Positions 26,346 to 34,919 are shown, numbered from the stretch's first letter. The stretch: 64,000 bases of DNA from Alphaproteobacteria bacterium (GCA_021775955.1 JAJFGU010000011.1:145021-209020); one strand, 5' to 3'. The notes: generated from the letters alone by a model not told the origin. Program-made: numbers and translations.

Positions 26346-27406
26346 GGTCTTAATAATTTAATCAGTGCTTCAACATTTTCCAGCGGCGTATCCTTATGGA
26401 TGCCATGGCCGAGATTGAATATAAACGGCCCGCCGGATAATTCCTCCATAATTTTTTCAACCGCGATCTTCATCGTATCCCCGCCGGTGAGCAAACAAAT
26501 CGGATCGAGATTACCCTGCACCGGCATCAGAGGCTGCAAGCTGCGCGCCGCCCATTTTACCGGAACCTGACTATCCAGCCCCAGTGCGCTTACGCCCGTT
26601 TCTTCGGCGTAGCTCATGTAATTATACCCGGCGCCTTTGGGAAAGCCGATGATCGGAATATCGGGGTGGGAATCACGCACCAGATCAATAATTTTCTTTG
26701 TCGGTCCTATCACCCATTTTTTAAATTCATCCGCATCCAGCGCACCTGCCCAGCTATCGAAAAGCTGTAACGCTTCCACACCGGAATCAGCTTGTTTAAT
26801 CAGGTAATGCGCGGTGGCTTCAACCAACATATCAATCAGCTTGGAGAACAATTCTGGATCGCCATAGGCCATTTTTTTGACGTTGATGAAATCCCTGCTG
26901 CTGCTGCCCTCGACCATGTACGTCGCCACCGTCCAGGGTGAGCCGGCAAAACCAATCAGGGCCGTTTGATCATCCAGCTGCGCCGTGACATTTGAAATGG
27001 TTTCATAAACGGGGGAGAGCTTTGATTCGAGCCCCGAAAAACTCAGCTTCGACAACGCTGCTCCATCGCGAATGGGGTCGAGCTTTGGTCCTTCACCTTC
27101 AACAAAATCCAGCGCCTGGCTCAACGCATGGGGAATCACCAGAATATCAGAAAACAAAATTGCAGCATCCATGCCAAAACGCCTGATGGGCTGCAGCGTG
27201 ATCTCACTGGCGGCTTTGGGGTCAAAGGCCATGTCAAGAAAACCATTTCTCGATGCTCTGAGCTTGCGATACTCCGGCAAATACCGCCCGGCCTGACGCA
27301 TAAACCAAAATGGTATATAATCACTTTCGTTTCCGTTGGGCCGTCCATTCAAAACATCCAGAAATGGTTTTGACGACACGTGGGTTTTTGTTGCGACCTG
27401 ATTCAT
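26342..27406 (-). CDS. hemE: Uroporphyrinogen decarboxylase
   Basis: The 354-residue enzyme removes four carboxyl groups from uroporphyrinogen III. The signature PFWFMRQAGRYLPEYR is near the start, with the catalytic Asp segment AILFSDILVIPHAL and later GFAGSPWTVATYMVEG. I took ATG 27406; nine bases upstream a GTG is possible. In Caulobacter and relatives hemE borders the replication origin, and here too its upstream side is AT-rich and gene-poor. Confidence 0.97.
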   Translation of the reverse strand: MNQVATKTHVSSKPFLDVLNGRPNGNESDYIPFWFMRQAGRYLPEYRKLRASRNGFLDMAFDPKAASEITLQPIRRFGMDAAILFSDILVIPHALSQALDFVEGEGPKLDPIRDGAALSKLSFSGLESKLSPVYETISNVTAQLDDQTALIGFAGSPWTVATYMVEGSSSRDFINVKKMAYGDPELFSKLIDMLVEATAHYLIKQADSGVEALQLFDSWAGALDADEFKKWVIGPTKKIIDLVRDSHPDIPIIGFPKGAGYNYMSYAEETGVSALGLDSQVPVKWAARSLQPLMPVQGNLDPICLLTGGDTMKIAVEKIMEELSGGPFIFNLGHGIHKDTPLENVEALIKLLRP

Positions 27407-27783
27407 TTTTCTCACTTTCGTTTCCCGCTTTCGAAGACGACCATAGCCTTTCTATCTAAATATAAATATATTTTAAAAAAGGTTTTGGATAGTAGTAGGG
27501 GCTGTGAGAGATGGGGATGAATTTTATGCGGAGATTCGTACACAGATGTATGAAGCTTGTTTTTTTAAGCGTTCTCACGATTCGATAAGATTTGTCCCAA
27601 GCCTTCTCAAAAATCATTCTTTCTGTTTCGGCTCGTGAATAAGCGCTCATGAAAAAACTTCGGTTTTTGGGGGTATTTTCATCCCAAATTTTATACCGCG
27701 ATACTTCATGATTCTTTCACAGAGCTATCACATGTGATAATAGTGGTGGGTTGGCTTAACTAGCAGATTATAGAGAATCATCG
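27407..27783. other. Candidate replication-origin region next to hemE
   Basis: This 377-base gap lies upstream of hemE, where alphaproteobacterial origins are found. It has an AT-rich run (27453-27480), a 9-mer TCTTTCACA (27713-27721) and other weak DnaA-box-like matches, a 14-base palindrome TATCACATGTGATA (27726-27739) and TTAA-N7-ATTA at 27756-27770 resembling a CtrA site. No perfect DnaA box (TTATCCACA) is present. A 64-codon open frame on the minus strand is not convincing. The gap at 28399-28608 is the alternative site. Confidence 0.35.
27726..27739. promoter_or_regulatory. 14-base perfect palindrome upstream of the 27784 gene
   Basis: TATCACATGTGATA is a perfect palindrome 45 bases before ATG 27784. 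It could be an operator for a dimeric regulator or part of the origin. Confidence 0.4.
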
Positions 27784-28398
27784 ATGTTTCAGGAAGCTTT
27801 TACAAAATTGGAACTGGCCGAAGCCGCTACGGTGTTGGATCAGGTTAACCCGTTACTCGAAGGCACGCCATTTGATCCGGTTGAAACCACGGTGATGGCG
27901 CATGATATGGCATTTTATCCAGGCTATCGCTTTCTGGATATTGCCGATCATTCGATCAGCCCGCCAATGCAGCGCTTCGTGATTTATAATCCAGAAGACG
28001 TTGTCGTTTTAGATTGGAGCAATGAGCCGATATACGAGCTGAACAACAAGTTGCCCATTCAGATTACAGATGAAAATATCGGCGATTATGTGCGGTTTTT
28101 CTTCACTTATGTGCGCGGTCGCCATGGACGCTTTATGGTCACGGAAAACGTCGATGATATCAATTGGAAGGAAGAGCCGCCGCCAGCTGCGCGCAAAGCG
28201 ATCAGCAAGATGCTCGCACCTATCGAGATCAAGGAAAAATCCGATACCGGCATTTACCGCCTTGAAGCGCGGGTTATGTTCAAGGATTCGCTATTCAAGA
28301 CCGATATATACGTTAAGCCTGATGGCGCGATTAGTCTGACGGAAGAGGAGTTGCTGATCGAGGACATGCCGGTCCTTGATGACGTCTTCGGACAATAG
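27784..28398 (+). CDS. Conserved-looking hypothetical protein
   Basis: The 204-residue acidic cytoplasmic protein has no signal or membrane segment. Notable stretches: DMAFYPGYRFLDIADHS, FVIYNPEDVVVLDWSNEPIY and YVRFFFTYVRGRHGRFMVTE, then a beta-rich end (YRLEARVMFKDSLFKTDIYV). It looks like a well-folded protein under coding constraint, but I recognise no domain. It lies between hemE and ppsR, in the region expected for the origin. A candidate terminator follows at 28489-28511. Confidence 0.65.
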   Translation: MFQEAFTKLELAEAATVLDQVNPLLEGTPFDPVETTVMAHDMAFYPGYRFLDIADHSISPPMQRFVIYNPEDVVVLDWSNEPIYELNNKLPIQITDENIGDYVRFFFTYVRGRHGRFMVTENVDDINWKEEPPPAARKAISKMLAPIEIKEKSDTGIYRLEARVMFKDSLFKTDIYVKPDGAISLTEEELLIEDMPVLDDVFGQ

Positions 28399-28452
28399 AG
28401 CTTCTAAAGAGATCCAAAGGTTAACGAAACCTCACCAAACCCCCCTTATATG

Positions 28453-28467
28453 TTAAAGCACTGTTAA
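28453..28467. promoter_or_regulatory. CtrA-type binding site (TTAA-N7-TTAA)
   Basis: TTAAAGCACTGTTAA fits exactly the CtrA consensus TTAA-N7-TTAA. CtrA, the alphaproteobacterial cell-cycle regulator, binds such sites at the Caulobacter origin. This one lies in the hemE-ppsR interval, 156 bases before ATG 28609, so it could also control that gene. Confidence 0.45.
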
Positions 28468-28488
28468 AAAACGCAATTTCTTTTCTAT

Positions 28489-28511
28489 AAAGCAGTGTTT
28501 TTCTGCTTTTT
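28489..28511 (+). terminator. Candidate terminator after the 27784 gene
   Basis: AAAGCAG and CTGCTTT form a 7-bp stem around a T-rich loop, followed by a run of Ts. It lies about 90 bases after the stop at 28398. The stem is short, so the call is moderate. Confidence 0.4.
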
Positions 28512-28608
28512 GGCAATAAAGCGTTAAGACTTAGCCCCGCATAATAAACAATAAGCGGGCAAACCGCGGTAATTGTCAGGGGATACTAAAAGAAACGGTT
28601 CGGGTTCA

Positions 28609-29946
28609 ATGAGTGATCTATTTGGAAAAACATACGGTGAGGATGGTAAAACACGGCCAGGATGTCGCGTTGCCTATACGCTAAACAACACACAGCCCGT
28701 TTCCTGTACCATCATCGATGATCAGCCTTTATTTTATATGGATTTTGATAGCGCCTATGATGAAGAGGAAGCCTTCTTTGATGCAACCGAAATGGATATG
28801 GGAGTTCTTGAAAATGAGCTTCGCATGCTGGAGCAGGAAATCGCGGCCTATGATAAATTCTCGATGGGTTCGAGCGTTTCCACAGAGCAAAGGGTCAATG
28901 AATTTCTGGATAGCATCGATTCGATTACAACACCGGCGCCCAAACAAACAAAAGAAAACCTGCTGGACGAACTGACAGATATTTTGGCACAAAGTCGTAT
29001 TGTCAAAGCACATCTGGATTTTGCGCGCGAGCATAATGTTAAAATTTTGCTGAGCACGCAGATTGAAGATGGGTTTTATGATCGCCGCGCGGGCTTAATT
29101 CTTATCAATCCCAATATCGACATGCCGGAGCAGATTCTTTTATGCGCGCGTGAATTGCGCAGGCATTGGCAACATCGCCAGGGCGCGTTGATTCATCCGC
29201 TGACATTCCAGCCGGATAACGCTGTTCTTGTGAACCGTGCACAGATTGCAGATTTAAGTGTCTTCATGGTACGGGCTGCCTGGGAGCTTCAGCTGTCAGG
29301 CAACAAACAAGCCTGGGATCGTATTGAGGCATCATCGATGGCGGATATAGGTCGGGCTTTTGCCAGAGAAGCCTTCCTTGATTTCCGCACCATCAATAAC
29401 GGTCTGGCCAGTGCCGCCGCGTTTGAATCTTGGTTCTTGTCCGAGCGTTGCCGGGCGCAGGATAAAGTTTTAATCCAGCAAATGCTGGCTGATTATCAGG
29501 GCTATGTATTCGATACGGATATGGAGATGCAGGGCATCACACCCAATCTGATTTCCGCGCTGGGCTCTATGCCATACGGCAAAAATTACCTCTCTGCGCA
29601 TGTAAATATCATTATGAACGATCCGATTTTTACCGATGTCCGCGATCGTTCAAACGCTAATTTCCTTTGGTTTATTAAGTTTGAGCGCTCTTTCAAAGAA
29701 ACGGAACAAGAGTTGCAAACTGGTTCTGCTCCTACCGGTCATGAATTCTTTCATGATGCAAACCCCCATCAAGAGCAGGATCGGAACCATGAACAACAAC
29801 AAAGCGCAGAAATCGTCACCTTATTCGAAGGTAAACCTGAAAAAACCACTAAGCCTGATAAAGGCAGCGCCCGAAAGGGACCCCTTGGAAAAGGAAAAAG
29901 TGCCGACATCATCTATCTACGCCGAATTCCCGGCGACTTATACTAA
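28609..29946 (+). CDS. Uncharacterised protein, tandem paralogue 1 (DUF6782-like)
   Basis: The 445-residue cytoplasmic protein shares its core with the next gene: CARELRRHWQHRQGALIHPL, then AWELQLSGNKQAWDRI and AAAFESWFLSERCRAQD. I associate this arrangement with DUF6782, described as a putative metallopeptidase domain, but the expected HExxH-like motif is replaced by RELRRHWQH here; the family name is from memory. The frame opens with TTG at 28573; I prefer ATG 28609. The C-terminus is low-complexity and ends SADIIYLRRIPGDLY. It lies in the origin-proximal accessory interval. Confidence 0.6.
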   Translation: MSDLFGKTYGEDGKTRPGCRVAYTLNNTQPVSCTIIDDQPLFYMDFDSAYDEEEAFFDATEMDMGVLENELRMLEQEIAAYDKFSMGSSVSTEQRVNEFLDSIDSITTPAPKQTKENLLDELTDILAQSRIVKAHLDFAREHNVKILLSTQIEDGFYDRRAGLILINPNIDMPEQILLCARELRRHWQHRQGALIHPLTFQPDNAVLVNRAQIADLSVFMVRAAWELQLSGNKQAWDRIEASSMADIGRAFAREAFLDFRTINNGLASAAAFESWFLSERCRAQDKVLIQQMLADYQGYVFDTDMEMQGITPNLISALGSMPYGKNYLSAHVNIIMNDPIFTDVRDRSNANFLWFIKFERSFKETEQELQTGSAPTGHEFFHDANPHQEQDRNHEQQQSAEIVTLFEGKPEKTTKPDKGSARKGPLGKGKSADIIYLRRIPGDLY

Positions 29947-31024
29947 TACCAATGACAACAGGGCCGATCCCGTGAAAATCGAGAGACGAAACAACAGCGC
30001 ACTTCACATCAGTGCTTTTCGCCGTAAAGAATTTGAGTTTGCGAACGAACAGGATGGTGAAGATCAGAATTTTTCCGAAAGTCATGAAAACTGGCTTTTG
30101 GCTGATCTGTATATCGAGCAATGCGGCGAAGATTCTGATATGCGGGACGTTCATGATTACCGCGATGTCATCATTCACACGCTTGATGTTATTTCTGCCA
30201 GCCCGGCCGGCCGGCTGATGATCCGCGAAGCGGTAATGCAAAACTGGTCTATCGGTTTTTGCGCGCTTCAGGGCGAAGATTTTTATATCGATGTGCAGCA
30301 AAAACAAATTATTTTGGATCACAACGAATTAACGCCAGATGCGCTGGATCGCTCAGCCTATTTTGCCAATATGATTATTTTGAATATTATCCGTGCGCTG
30401 CGCTGCGTGTGGCAGGAAACAAGGCACGGTGCCTTTGATAGCGAATTTGGACCGGAAGCGGTTTTGATGCTCGAGCGTGTGCGTGCCGCCGATTGCGATG
30501 TACTGGCTGTTATGGTGGCGTGGGAGCTGCGCAGCGAAGGCCATAGTGATATCTGGCGTCATCTGATTGGCTCGGAACAGGGCGATATGGCGATGGCGTT
30601 TTCAAAACATCTTGAAAAGGACCCCTCGGCTTTGTTCAGTGGCAAGGCTTTGGCGGCCGCATTTCATGAGTGGTATCTTTGCGCGGAGCGCGTCAATGGC
30701 TGCGATCATGACACGCTGGAATATCTCGATGATGTTTTGCAGGGCGCGGAAGAACAAAACCCATTTGGGCGCAAAACGCTCACCAATATCAATGTTGAAA
30801 TTCTCTCCTGCCTGCCGGATAAAACCGCTTATCTGCAGGGGTTGGGCGATAATATCCTGCGTGATCCGCATTATGCGGGCCTCAGCGATCCGATCAACCA
30901 GACGCATTTGTATCACCTCATACGTGACCTCGAGGTCGTGATGGTCGAAGGTGTACCGTTCCGCGATGCGGCGCTGGCGGCGAAGATGTTCCCGGAAGAA
31001 ATAGAAACCTTTCCGGTCACTTGA
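29789..31024 (+). CDS. Uncharacterised protein, tandem paralogue 2 (DUF6782-like)
   Basis: The 411-residue product repeats the core of its upstream neighbour: IRALRCVWQETRHGAF aligns with RELRRHWQHRQGAL, and VAWELRSEGHSDIWRHLIG with AWELQLSGNKQAWDRIEAS, then AAAFHEWYLCAERVNGCD. Sequence identity is low, so the duplication is old. From ATG 29789 it would overlap the upstream gene by 158 bases in another frame; a GTG at 29972, just after the upstream stop, is an alternative start that avoids this. No signal peptide or membrane segment. Function unknown. Confidence 0.55.
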   Translation: MNNNKAQKSSPYSKVNLKKPLSLIKAAPERDPLEKEKVPTSSIYAEFPATYTNTNDNRADPVKIERRNNSALHISAFRRKEFEFANEQDGEDQNFSESHENWLLADLYIEQCGEDSDMRDVHDYRDVIIHTLDVISASPAGRLMIREAVMQNWSIGFCALQGEDFYIDVQQKQIILDHNELTPDALDRSAYFANMIILNIIRALRCVWQETRHGAFDSEFGPEAVLMLERVRAADCDVLAVMVAWELRSEGHSDIWRHLIGSEQGDMAMAFSKHLEKDPSALFSGKALAAAFHEWYLCAERVNGCDHDTLEYLDDVLQGAEEQNPFGRKTLTNINVEILSCLPDKTAYLQGLGDNILRDPHYAGLSDPINQTHLYHLIRDLEVVMVEGVPFRDAALAAKMFPEEIETFPVT

Positions 31025-31085
31025 CAAATTCACATAAATCCAATAGTAGGTATTCCATAATTTTATACTTGCTGCGTGGAAGATA

Positions 31086-31631
31086 ATGGAATCTACAAAC
31101 GAAGACCCTATAACCGTCATAGCGGAAATACCGAAAAATCTTACCAAAAAAGCTTTTGGCGATCTTTTTTTGCAAGCACGCCTGAATAAATCTGCGGTAC
31201 AGGGAACAGCAATTATACAACAAGATGTTGCTGACCACCTTATTGTATCACAGGAATATATTTGCCGGATAGAGGCAGGAACTGCTATTCCCTCGAATAA
31301 AAGGCTGGAGCAACTCGCAAAGTTCTTCGAAGGTCACATAGTTTCTGCAGAAGCCCTTATATATCAGGCGATGTGCTTCAAGAAGCCAGGCTATGAACCT
31401 GATTATCCAAGACCAAGTAAGATCATAAAAGGGCGCTATGAGCATTTGCCCGATATAGAGACATTTGTAGCCCTCATGGAGGCTTTTGAAGATGCCCTGG
31501 AAAGAAAGATTATAAGGCCGGAGCTAGCTAAGGATATGGCTCGCGTGTTGCTAAACCAGTTCCGTATTTGTGTTCGAGCCCTGGAAGAGGGCAAAGCTGA
31601 AGACCCCACTTGCGAGGTGACGCGACAATAA
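31086..31631 (+). CDS. XRE-family helix-turn-helix regulator
   Basis: The 181-residue protein has an XRE-type helix-turn-helix at about residues 40-80: IIQQDVADHLIVSQEYICRI-EAGTAIPSNKRLEQLAKF. The C-terminal half is helical and unrecognised (ALMEAFEDALERKIIRPELA). Codon and base use are more AT-rich than in the ppsR block, suggesting acquisition. A TTGACA sits at 31023-31028, about 60 bases upstream, and may be the -35 of its promoter. The target is unknown. Confidence 0.75.
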   Translation: MESTNEDPITVIAEIPKNLTKKAFGDLFLQARLNKSAVQGTAIIQQDVADHLIVSQEYICRIEAGTAIPSNKRLEQLAKFFEGHIVSAEALIYQAMCFKKPGYEPDYPRPSKIIKGRYEHLPDIETFVALMEAFEDALERKIIRPELAKDMARVLLNQFRICVRALEEGKAEDPTCEVTRQ

Positions 31632-31672
31632 TAAGTTGCTACGATAAGCCCTAATTCAACGGGCTTAAACGC

Positions 31673-32539
31673 ATGAACAGCGCAAAAAACAACGAGAGCA
31701 AGCAATTCCACCTGCATCTGATATCCGATGCCACCGGCACGACGCTGCTGGGGCTGACGCGCGCCTGTATCGCGCAGTTTGAGGGCATTGAGCCGGTGCA
31801 AAAATTCTGGCCGCTGATTCGCACGCAAAAGCAGCTTGAGCGCGTCATCACCCGCATCGAAGCCAGCCCCGGTCCGGTGATCATGACGCTGGTTGATAAA
31901 AAGATGCGCGCGCGGCTGCAGGAGCGCTGCGAGCAGCTCGGCATTCCCTGTATTCCCGTGCTTGATCCGATTATGCGCGGGCTGTCGTCTTATCTTGGCG
32001 TGGTGCCGATTGGTGTGCCGGGACTGCAGCATACGATGGATGATGCGTATTTTCGCCGTATCTCGGCGCTCGATTACGCCATGCGCCATGATGACGGACA
32101 AAATTATGAGGGTCTGGAAGACGCCGATGTTATTCTGGTCGGTGTATCGCGCACGTCAAAAACCCCAACCTCGATCTTTCTCGCAAGGCGCGGGATCAAG
32201 GCGGCGAATATTCCGCTGGTGCCCAATGTCGATATTCCCGGTGATGTGTTTGAACATGAAAGCCCGCTTTATGTCGGTATGACGGAATCGGCCAAGCGTT
32301 TGCTGCAGATCAGGCGCAGCCGTCTGAAGGCAGATGACGAAAACGAAGGGCAGAATTTCCACGAAAACGAATATCTTGATGAAGAAAAAATCGAAGAGGA
32401 AGTGCGCAAGGCCCGCCGTCTTTTCTCCAAACATTGCTGGCCGGTGATTGATGTCACCAAACGCTCGGTTGAGGAAACGGCGGCGGAAATCATGGCCTTG
32501 CTGCAGGCTCACCAGGAACGGCTCAATGGCAAGGAATGA
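31673..32539 (+). CDS. ppsR: Pyruvate,phosphate dikinase / PEP synthase regulatory protein
   Basis: The 288-residue bifunctional kinase/pyrophosphorylase (DUF299) controls PPDK or PEP synthase by phosphorylating and dephosphorylating a threonine. It has HLHLISDATGTTLLGLTRA near the start and the P-loop VLVGVSRTSKTPTSIFLA, then GIKAANIPLVPNVDIP. This gene is the first after the origin in Caulobacter (its RP001-type position next to hemE). It starts the rightward ppsR-maf-aroE-coaE-dnaQ operon, overlapping maf by 14 bases. Confidence 0.94.
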   Translation: MNSAKNNESKQFHLHLISDATGTTLLGLTRACIAQFEGIEPVQKFWPLIRTQKQLERVITRIEASPGPVIMTLVDKKMRARLQERCEQLGIPCIPVLDPIMRGLSSYLGVVPIGVPGLQHTMDDAYFRRISALDYAMRHDDGQNYEGLEDADVILVGVSRTSKTPTSIFLARRGIKAANIPLVPNVDIPGDVFEHESPLYVGMTESAKRLLQIRRSRLKADDENEGQNFHENEYLDEEKIEEEVRKARRLFSKHCWPVIDVTKRSVEETAAEIMALLQAHQERLNGKE

Positions 32540-33131
32540 CACTGTGATATTGGCTTCATGCAGCAAGGCGCGGCAGGAAATGCTGCAATCCGCCGGGCTG
32601 AATTTTGACTCCGTTCCGGCTGACATTGATGAAGAGGCGATCACGCAAACAATGTTGCAAGATGGAAAAGGCGCAGAGGAAATTGCAGCGGAGCTGGCGC
32701 GGCAAAAAGCGCAGCAAATTTCGGGAAGTCATCCGGGCGCTTTGGTGATTGGTTCGGACCAAGTTTTGGATCTGGACGGAGAGTTGTTTTCCAAGGCGGC
32801 ATCGGAAGAAGAGGCAAAAGAAAAATTAAAAAAGCTGCGCGGCAAAACCCATCAGTTAATCTCTGCTGTTTGTGTCTGCCGCGATAATAAAATTTTGTGG
32901 CAGGAAACGGGTAGCGCCGCGCTCACCATGAAAGATTTCGACGATGATTTTTTGGAAGAGTATTGCAGCAAAGCGGGTGAAGCCCTGACCAATTGCGTCG
33001 GAGCCTATGAAATTGAAAATGAAGGCGCGGCTCTTTTTTCCGATGTCAACGGCGATACAGATACTATAATGGGCCTGCCGCTCTCTAAATTGCTGGCCTA
33101 TTTAAACAACGAACACGAGGCCGGGCCATGA
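32526..33131 (+). CDS. maf: Maf-like nucleotide pyrophosphatase
   Basis: The 201-residue protein hydrolyses non-canonical or modified nucleoside triphosphates. It carries VILASCSKARQEMLQSAGL (the ASxSPRR-type motif in altered form: SCSKARQ), VIGSDQVLDLDGE and the end GDTDTIMGLPLSKLLAYL. Substitution of the usual SPRR motif with SKAR is typical of some alphaproteobacterial Maf proteins. ATG 32526 was chosen since the longer frame lies inside ppsR. A segment of about 340 bases separates it from aroE. Confidence 0.9.
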   Translation: MARNDTVILASCSKARQEMLQSAGLNFDSVPADIDEEAITQTMLQDGKGAEEIAAELARQKAQQISGSHPGALVIGSDQVLDLDGELFSKAASEEEAKEKLKKLRGKTHQLISAVCVCRDNKILWQETGSAALTMKDFDDDFLEEYCSKAGEALTNCVGAYEIENEGAALFSDVNGDTDTIMGLPLSKLLAYLNNEHEAGP

Positions 33132-33472
33132 TAAGAACAAACGCCACCGTAAACGCCCTCTCAAACGCTACCGCAAATTATTTGCAACCAAAACTGATTG
33201 CCTCCTCTCCCTCACAATTTTACATAACCCCACCCTCTAAGGGGAGCGTTCTTTGCTCTGGCTATATAGCCTGTACCGCACAAAATGATTTAAAAAGGGC
33301 CGCATACCCCTTTTCTGCTTTCCCCGCGCAGGCGGGGATCTTTACCGGTTTCAAGACTCCCGCTTTCGCGGGAGAAGCAAAAATTATGATCATTTTATTT
33401 CAGACAGACTATAGTTCTGGCTATGACCATGTTACAGCCGGGCGTGTTCGCACGCAGGGGGGTGGGCCATGA
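33123..33472. other. Insertion between maf and aroE bounded by 9-base direct repeats
   Basis: GGGCCATGA occurs at 33123-33131 (maf stop) and again at 33464-33472 (aroE start), 341 bases apart. Without the segment, maf and aroE would overlap by ATGA as coupled operon genes do. The segment contains a palindromic repeat and an open frame of 114 codons (33128-33472) whose own start and stop use the two repeats. The translation is low in typical protein character and includes the repeat-derived PAQAGIF and PAFAGE; I do not call it a gene. Confidence 0.5.
33322..33374. repeat. Palindromic repeat element, copy 5
   Basis: Two hairpins, CCCCGC-GCAG-GCGGGG (33322-33337) and CTCCCGC-TTTC-GCGGGAG (33357-33374), spaced like copy 2 in rsmG, lie within the maf-aroE insertion. 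Confidence 0.75.
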
Positions 33473-34302
33473 CAGGAAACAAAATCCGCACCGGCGTTAT
33501 CGGCCATCCGGTGTCACACAGCAAATCGCCGCTGATCCACGGCTACTGGCTCAAAGCGCATGGCCTGGACGGCTCGTTTGAAGCTGTCGATATCCCGTGT
33601 GAAAATCTCGAAGCGGGGATCAAAGATTTGGTAGAGCAGGGCTATCGGGGTTTTAACGTCACCATTCCGCATAAGGAATCGATCATGGCCTTATGCGATG
33701 AAATCGATGAAACCGCGCAGCAAATCGGCGCGGTCAATACGGTAACAATTGATGACGGCACGCTCAAAGGCTCGAATGTCGATGCCTTTGGTTTCACTGA
33801 AAATATTCGCAGTCAACAACCGGATTTTAGTTTTGCATCTGGCGCCGTTGTTGTTTTGGGTGCGGGTGGTGCCGCCAAAGCGGTGGTGCATGGTTTGCTC
33901 GAGCATGGCACACCGGAAATTTTCCTGGTCAATCGCACCAAAGAAAGGGCGCTCATCCTCGCCAATTCTTCTATTGCGCCCGATAAGATCAACATTATCG
34001 ACTGGGAAAAGCGCAGCAAAATTCTCGAAGGTGCCTCGATGCTGGTCAACACCACATCGCTCGGAATGAAGGGGCAGGACGAATTAGAGATTGATTTATC
34101 GCTGCTGCCGCGCGATGCGCTGGTCAATGATATTGTTTACCACCCGCTTCATACCGATTTGCTGGTTAGCGCCGAAAAGGGTGGTCACCGGGTCATTACC
34201 GGCATCGGCATGTTGCTGCATCAGGCACGGTTGGCGTTTAAAACCTGGCATGGCGTTATGCCGGATATCACGCCGGAGCTGGAAGACATGGTGCAGAAAT
34301 GA
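33469..34302 (+). CDS. aroE: Shikimate dehydrogenase
   Basis: The 277-residue NADP-dependent enzyme reduces 3-dehydroshikimate in aromatic amino-acid synthesis. It has the substrate motif TGVIGHPVSHSKSPLIHGYW, the catalytic lysine in FNVTIPHKESIMALCDE, the cofactor loop VVLGAGGAAKAVVHGL with NRTKERA, and the end ITGIGMLLHQARLAFKTWHG. Its stop overlaps the coaE start by four bases. Confidence 0.96.
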   Translation: MTGNKIRTGVIGHPVSHSKSPLIHGYWLKAHGLDGSFEAVDIPCENLEAGIKDLVEQGYRGFNVTIPHKESIMALCDEIDETAQQIGAVNTVTIDDGTLKGSNVDAFGFTENIRSQQPDFSFASGAVVVLGAGGAAKAVVHGLLEHGTPEIFLVNRTKERALILANSSIAPDKINIIDWEKRSKILEGASMLVNTTSLGMKGQDELEIDLSLLPRDALVNDIVYHPLHTDLLVSAEKGGHRVITGIGMLLHQARLAFKTWHGVMPDITPELEDMVQK

Positions 34303-34919
34303 TCGTGATCGGCCTCACCGGCTCTATCGGCATGGGCAAAACGACGGTGGCAACGATGCTGCAACAGCTCGGCGTGAAGGTACATGATGCCGATGCGGCG
34401 GCGCATGATTTGCAACAGCCCGGCAGCCCGGCCATGGCGTCTATTGCGGCGGCCTTTCCCTATTTTGAATATCCAAATCTCTACGGTAAAAAAATTAAAG
34501 GCGTTCGCAGTATAAAGCGCGGGGAAATGGTTAAAATCGTTTTGGCGGATATGGAGAAGCTTGATGTGCTGGAAAATATTTTGCATCCGCTGGTGCGCGA
34601 AGCGCAGAATAAATTTATACGTGATGCCAAAAAAATGGGCCAGGAGATCGTTGCGCTCGATATCCCGTTGTTGTTTGAAACCGGTGGCGATGAATTCGTT
34701 GATGTGACGATTGCAGTCAGCGCGCCTTATCTGGTGCAAAGAAAACGCGTTCTGGAGCGCGCCACTATGAACCAAGAAAAATTCGAAGCAATCTTAAACC
34801 GCCAAATGCCGGACGTTGAAAAATGCGAGCGCGCCGATTTTGTCATTCATTCCGGGCTGGGCCGTGCTCATACGATGAAAGAGGTGAAAACTGTTTTAAA
34901 TGAGATTAGGCAAGGGTAG
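34299..34919 (+). CDS. coaE: Dephospho-CoA kinase
   Basis: The 206-residue kinase makes coenzyme A from dephospho-CoA. The P-loop is IGLTGSIGMGKTTVATML at the N-terminus; VHDADAAAHDL and the LDIPLLFETGG segment (Walker B region) follow, then the lid RQMPDVEKCERADFVI. Length is normal. It is coupled to aroE and 8 bases from dnaQ. Confidence 0.95.
   Translation: MIVIGLTGSIGMGKTTVATMLQQLGVKVHDADAAAHDLQQPGSPAMASIAAAFPYFEYPNLYGKKIKGVRSIKRGEMVKIVLADMEKLDVLENILHPLVREAQNKFIRDAKKMGQEIVALDIPLLFETGGDEFVDVTIAVSAPYLVQRKRVLERATMNQEKFEAILNRQMPDVEKCERADFVIHSGLGRAHTMKEVKTVLNEIRQG

Noticed and set aside
27456..27650. 64-codon frame upstream of hemE on the minus strand
   Set aside because: Its end lies in the AT-rich run (repeated Tyr/Ile/Lys codons), no ribosome site, and it covers the likely hemE control and origin region.
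31436..32101. 221-codon frame antisense to the XRE gene and ppsR
   Set aside because: Arg/His-rich shadow of clearly real genes.
33128..33472. 114-codon frame between maf and aroE as a real operon gene
   Set aside because: It overlaps both neighbours neatly, but its sequence is low in protein character and contains the palindromic repeat; better explained as an insertion that happens to be open.
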